Source: Desulfobacteraceae bacterium
Lineage (GTDB): Bacteria > Desulfobacterota > Desulfobacteria > Desulfobacterales > Desulfosalsimonadaceae
Direction: 5' to 3'
DNA: 64,000 bases
NCBI GenBank assembly: GCA_014237465.1
Contig: JABZFM010000006.1
Span: 186,001-250,000 of the forward strand
Under the pieces are notes generated by a model, which did no database searches, was not told where the DNA came from, and was given only the letters and a program-made list of their open reading frames with translations. The translations under genes and the position numbers were made by a program. Position 1 is the first letter of the stretch; each line of letters begins with the position of its first letter. This document shows, in pieces, positions 62,919-64,000 of the stretch.

Positions 62919-63854
62919 ATGGTTATGGCACACAAACAGCGGACCTTAAAAAAACCGGCGCATTTTACCGGCGTGGGGGTCCATTCAGGGGAAAAAGTCA
63001 ATCTGACGATCAAGCCCGCCCCCCCGAACTACGGCATTAATTTCAAACGTGTCGATCTTCCGGCACAGCCCACGATAAAAGCCCATTTTAACCGGGTGGT
63101 CGATACCAGCCTGGCCACCGTCATCGGAGAAGAGGAGGAAGGGTGTATTGTATCCACCATCGAACATGTCATGGCCTGCCTCGCAGGACTTTCCATTGAC
63201 AATGTGGTGATTGAAATTGACGGCCATGAAACCCCGATCATGGACGGCAGTGCCGCCCTGTTCACCCAAAAAATTAAAGACGCCGGCGTCGTCTCTCAGG
63301 ACGCGCCGAGAATGTATTTTGCCATTAAAAAACCCATTGTACTGGAAAAAGATGGAAAATCCGTCAAGCTATACCCGGCCCGGAACTTTAAAATCACCTG
63401 CACCATTGAATTTGATCATCCGGCAATCGGAAATCAGACCTTCTCAATTGATTTAACAGAAAAAACGTTTGAAGAAGAAATTTGCCGGGCCCGGACGTTT
63501 GGTTTTCTGCATGAGGTGGAATACATGAAATTCTATGGCCTGGCAAAAGGCGGATCCCTTGACAATGCCGTGGTTATCGATGAAAATGGTGTAATGAATG
63601 AGGGGGGACTCCGGTTTGCCGACGAATTCGTGCGCCATAAAATCCTTGACTGCATCGGCGACTTCTCGCTTCTGGGAATGCCGATCATTGGGCACGCCGT
63701 ATTGTATAAATCCGGTCATCTGTTCAACCATGAATTCTTAAAAGAATTCTTTAAACAAAAATCCGCATGGGAAACCATGACGCTGGAAGCATTTGAAGCC
63801 GCAAATCAGAACATCCCGGAACCGTCTAAGGATAAAAATGCAAAAGCATATTAA
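62919..63854 (+). CDS. lpxC: UDP-3-O-acyl-N-acetylglucosamine deacetylase
   Basis: The 311-residue enzyme does the committed step of lipid A synthesis. Zinc ligands are His in STIEHVMACLAGL and His and Asp in FVRHKILDCIGDFSL. The N-terminal LKKPAHFTGVGVHSGEKVNL is typical. An ATG at 62919 is chosen for family length; ATGs at 62880 and 62925 are alternatives and no strong ribosome site decides. The next gene starts inside its last codons. It confirms an LPS-bearing Gram-negative. Confidence 0.96.
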   Translation: MVMAHKQRTLKKPAHFTGVGVHSGEKVNLTIKPAPPNYGINFKRVDLPAQPTIKAHFNRVVDTSLATVIGEEEEGCIVSTIEHVMACLAGLSIDNVVIEIDGHETPIMDGSAALFTQKIKDAGVVSQDAPRMYFAIKKPIVLEKDGKSVKLYPARNFKITCTIEFDHPAIGNQTFSIDLTEKTFEEEICRARTFGFLHEVEYMKFYGLAKGGSLDNAVVIDENGVMNEGGLRFADEFVRHKILDCIGDFSLLGMPIIGHAVLYKSGHLFNHEFLKEFFKQKSAWETMTLEAFEAANQNIPEPSKDKNAKAY

Positions 63855-64000
63855 AGTTTTCACTATACTTTTATGCTTCACCCTGCTGTTCCCATTATTC
63901 GCTTGGGCCATCGATGTACAAATAAGTGGCATGAAGGTGACCGACGCCGCCGATAATCTGCTGCTTTCTCTTAAAGTCGAAGGCGCGTTTAATGAAAAAC
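63838..64000 (+). CDS. Secreted protein, possibly DUF4390 (cut by window edge)
   Basis: From the ATG at 63838, overlapping the lpxC end by 17 bp, the frame encodes a signal peptide (VFTILLCFTLLFPLFAWA) and then VQISGMKVTDAADNLLLSLK before the window ends. The mature start resembles the DUF4390 family, which often lies near two-component or cell-envelope genes. With only about 54 codons visible the family call is tentative. Confidence 0.6.
   Translation, partial: MQKHIKVFTILLCFTLLFPLFAWAIDVQISGMKVTDAADNLLLSLKVEGAFNEK

Noticed and set aside
1-64000. tRNA or rRNA genes, prophage, plasmid origin
   Set aside because: No conserved tRNA T-loop/acceptor pattern, rRNA segment, phage structural gene or replication gene was recognised on reading.

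Overview
The window reads as chromosome of a dissimilatory sulfate-reducing bacterium of the Desulfobacterota, most likely Desulfobacterales. It carries the core sulfate-reduction genes: sat (35.0-36.2 kb), aprBA (59.4-57.0 kb, minus strand) and qmoABC (56.5-51.5 kb, minus strand). Around them are Gram-negative housekeeping genes (carB, a purF-like gene, xth, truA, alr, comM, lpxC), a wax ester synthase/DGAT typical of storage-forming members of the group, and many two-component proteins. The assignment is inferred from gene content; no rRNA or tRNA was seen.

Layout. 0-2 kb: partial carB and a purF homologue without the N-terminal Cys. 2.3-9.7 kb: one-direction cassette of TetR regulator, SulP anion transporter, a kinase-like/BON-like/receiver fusion, a full sensor kinase, a receiver, a kinase-like protein without ATPase boxes and a second receiver, closed by a hairpin terminator. 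10-11.5 kb: a RAYT transposase element that truncated an hsdM gene. 11.5-14.7 kb: arsR-permease-thioredoxin-arsF-arsG operon. 14.8-23.4 kb: DEAD-box helicase, two lipases, a deletion scar joining two broken genes, the WS/DGAT and an IPTL-CTERM surface protein inside a repeat-rich stretch. 23.4-27.8 kb: OmpR/CusS-type two-component pair, a lone receiver and an HtrA protease. 27.8-38.8 kb: small metabolic and regulatory genes, sat, an acyltransferase lying between two halves of a repeat element, truA and a CGGC protein.

38.9-46.5 kb is an accessory island: IS1634-type insertion sequence, AT-rich CCG-domain iron-sulfur protein, duplicated and decayed gene ends, and a two-gene carbohydrate module flanked by REP hairpins related to the RAYT element ends. 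46.5-50.5 kb encodes an MtrB/PioB-type outer-membrane barrel with a DmsE-type decaheme cytochrome, divergent from a small acidic secreted protein. 50.6-59.5 kb: an ADP-ribosylglycohydrolase, then the qmo and apr transcription units, each with its own terminator. 59.9-64 kb: alr-comM and lpxC followed by a secreted protein cut by the window edge.

Together the genes cover sulfate uptake (SulP, probable), activation (Sat), APS reduction (AprAB) and quinol-linked electron delivery (QmoABC), plus a possible route for electrons across the outer membrane (MtrB/DmsE). Non-coding structure is unusually rich. One hairpin-element family recurs at gene ends, at least one REP family matches the resident RAYT element, and heptamer arrays and promoter-proximal tandem repeats are also present.
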